46,137 nucleotides of DNA from Maribacter antarcticus DSM 21422 (GTDB taxonomy: Bacteria > Bacteroidota > Bacteroidia > Flavobacteriales > Flavobacteriaceae): NCBI RefSeq assembly GCF_000621125.1, contig NZ_JHZC01000023.1, positions 1 to 46,137 of the forward strand, written 5' to 3'. A program made the position numbers and the translations under genes. Numbering within the stretch: position 1 is the first letter of the stretch; the number at the start of each line of letters is the position of its first letter. The notes beneath the pieces were generated by a model. The model was not told the origin of the DNA. It worked only from the letters and a program-made list of their open reading frames with translations, and made no database searches. Of the stretch, positions 44,807-46,137 are shown piece after piece.

Positions 44807-44901
44807 ATTTGCTGGTTAAATTACAATTTAACTTCCTGTCCTAATTTTGGGGAGTATTAATCATTGCTTGATTGCAGTGTTTTCAATAATTTATATAAAA
44901 T

Positions 44902-44939
44902 ATAATAGCCGCATTGGAAATTTCCAATACGGCTATTAT
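44902..44939 (-). terminator. Long hairpin terminator of the surface-protein gene
   Basis: Stem TAATAGCCG-C-ATTGGAAA / TTTCCAAT-A-CGGCTATTA (44902-44939), 38 bp, nearly a perfect palindrome with one C/A mismatch. It lies 16 bp from the minus-strand stop codon at 44956. Confidence 0.75.
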
Positions 44940-44955
44940 GAGAATAGAATTGTAT

Positions 44956-46137
44956 TTATTTAATAATTATCTGCTTACTATCTGACCAATCCTTACCAGA
45001 TATCAAGAGTATATAATTCCCTGTAGCTAGGTTGCTTAATGGATATTTTAGAACAGTTCTACCCTTATTTACTTCGAAGGTACGTGCGGGTGCTACTATT
45101 TTTCCGTTAGTGCCGTACAACATGGCTGTAACGGTTTCCTTTGTTTGTGGTAGACGTGCACTTAGCCCATATACTGAAGTGTCTTCGTCTCCGTTATTAT
45201 CTACGGATTGGTTTTCGGTATTAACCACTATGTTGAGTTCTGTACTTGCCAAAGCTGGTACTGGATAAACCATGCCAATATCATTTGAATATGATTTTCT
45301 AGTTCCATCAGTCTTACATTCCGGTGCCAAACTCAATTCAAACCTTATAATACCTGTCTCTCCATTAGGATTAACAAATGTTACTTTATAACTCCCAAAA
45401 TCTTGTTCAGTTATAGGGTACTGTCGAGTTCTATAGCTTTGCTCAGCAAAATCACCTTGTGTAAACACTTTTCCATTAGGGAATTCATAGGTAAATGACC
45501 AACCTTGGAAATCACTTCCGTTGTAGGAGTTATAGTTAGCTAAGTTTTCCTCGTGCAAGAACAACGACAGATATAAATTGTCACCTATGCAAGCTGTATC
45601 AGAGTTTCTGGCAGTGTAAACATCAGAGGAATCTCTTGGACTTACTTTATTACCAATTCTCACGGCACATGTTTCGGATACTAATCCTGTATCTATTGTT
45701 GTATTATCTTTATCAGTAACATCAAAACAAGAAGTTACCCCCTCGTTATTAGCGTCTGAATCTAAAGCGATATCTCCCATTCCTTGTGAAGTAAACTCGT
45801 ATCCATCTGGGATGTCTTCAAATATTAAATAGTAAGATCCGCTATTTTGACATAATTCAAAACTATAATATCCTGGTTCTCCAGTATGAGGGTTATTAGA
45901 AGTAACATAGGTTTCTACTAATTCTCCGTTTGCATTACCGTAAGAATCACATTGGAACAACTTAACAGTAACACCATTTATTCCTGTGTCTTCATCGTCC
46001 TGTATACCATCTTTGTTCATGTCATCAAAAACAAAATCACCGATAGTTATTTTCGCTGTGACATTTACAGTTCCAGAATCCTCATCAGAACAACCTCCAC
46101 TTGAAGTTACTGTTACAGTATATTCTGTAGTAGCCTG
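44956..46137 (-). CDS. SdrD B-like domain surface protein with T9SS type A sorting domain, 5'-truncated by window edge
   Basis: The frame stays open to base 46137, so the start is outside the window; the ATG at 46020 is internal. 393 residues are visible. The first 35 are the end of an Ig/PKD-like domain (TEYTVTVTSSGGCSDEDSG). Then comes an SdrD_B-like domain (IGDFVFDDMNKDGIQDDEDT, closing near VTDKDNTTIDTGLV). A middle beta-rich region of about 120 residues with the TYEFPNGKVFTQGDFAE stretch follows. The C-terminal ~85 residues fit the T9SS type A tail: VYPVPALASTELNIVVN, MLYGTNGKIV, LATGNYILLI, SDSKQIIIK. It is exported and displayed or released by the type IX system. Adhesin-like role inferred. 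Confidence 0.88.
   Translation of the reverse strand, partial: QATTEYTVTVTSSGGCSDEDSGTVNVTAKITIGDFVFDDMNKDGIQDDEDTGINGVTVKLFQCDSYGNANGELVETYVTSNNPHTGEPGYYSFELCQNSGSYYLIFEDIPDGYEFTSQGMGDIALDSDANNEGVTSCFDVTDKDNTTIDTGLVSETCAVRIGNKVSPRDSSDVYTARNSDTACIGDNLYLSLFLHEENLANYNSYNGSDFQGWSFTYEFPNGKVFTQGDFAEQSYRTRQYPITEQDFGSYKVTFVNPNGETGIIRFELSLAPECKTDGTRKSYSNDIGMVYPVPALASTELNIVVNTENQSVDNNGDEDTSVYGLSARLPQTKETVTAMLYGTNGKIVAPARTFEVNKGRTVLKYPLSNLATGNYILLISGKDWSDSKQIIIK

Larger units (their letters stand above)
43641..44858 (-). mobile_element. Degenerate IS3-family insertion sequence (about 1.2 kb)
   Basis: Imperfect terminal inverted repeats: AATACTCCCAATCTGTAGGATAG at the left (43641-43663) and, read inward on the minus strand from 44858, AATACTCCCCAAAATTAGGACAG. 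Inside are OrfA (44528-44806) and OrfB (43694 to about 44530), both broken by stop codons and frameshifts. No clear target duplication was found next to the ends. Size and gene order fit the IS3 family. Confidence 0.8.

Noticed and set aside
46018..46020. ATG at 46020 as start of the last gene
   Set aside because: The frame continues upstream to the window end with an Ig-like domain, and the ATG falls inside the first strand of the SdrD_B-like domain.

Overview
The window looks like a chromosome segment of a marine member of the Flavobacteriaceae (Bacteroidota), of the Maribacter/Zobellia/Arenibacter kind. The grounds are: AT-rich DNA; T9SS sorting domains of types A and B; a PorP/SprF-family protein; DUF4369, DUF5916 and DUF6249 proteins; several TAnnTTTG-type -7 promoter elements; and almost no Shine-Dalgarno sequences. 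The genus is an inference from gene content. No tRNA, rRNA, CRISPR array or prophage was seen.

Layout. 1-4665: a surface/secretion block, made of the 3' end of a repeat-containing protein, a small secreted relative, a cadherin-like/TSP3 protein with a type B C-terminal domain, and a PorP/SprF-like partner. 4752-7458: a tight housekeeping run (idi, a QueD/PTPS-like enzyme, BCP peroxiredoxin, manA) and a small conserved gene. 7512-14851 (minus): a DUF4369 lipoprotein, a DUF819 membrane protein, a HAD phosphatase and two tandem DUF5916 paralogues. 14913-19131 (minus): an unannotated-size 55-codon ribbon-helix-helix gene, a PH-like membrane protein, an SPFH protein with a striking symmetric site upstream, and a class A PBP. 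19221-24192: S1/P1 nuclease, TIGR03643 protein, AraC-AlkB pair, a small secreted protein, a MOSC-DoxX pair and a DUF6249 protein. 24527-31350: ECF sigma factor with putative membrane partner, a membrane protein that overlaps it antisense, htpG, and a TetR-fold/ABC1-kinase operon preceded by a possible short transcript. 31591-43252: S9 peptidase, KAS III, CoA-binding protein, BNR-repeat protein, SSS symporter, recR and a 2-oxoacid dehydrogenase E2. 43253-44955: a graveyard of decayed IS1595- and IS3-family elements. 44956-46137: the 3' part of a large SdrD_B-like/T9SS type A surface protein.

Most genes are ordinary flavobacterial core genes. The stretches that most deserve a second look are the SPFH/ribbon-helix-helix cluster with its operator-like palindrome, the TetR-fold + COQ8-like kinase pair, the promoter/micro-ORF/terminator unit at 29164-29288, the tandem DUF5916 barrel-like proteins, and the nested IS remnants. 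Nothing here is a clearly new defence or biosynthetic system; the novelty claims below are hypotheses.
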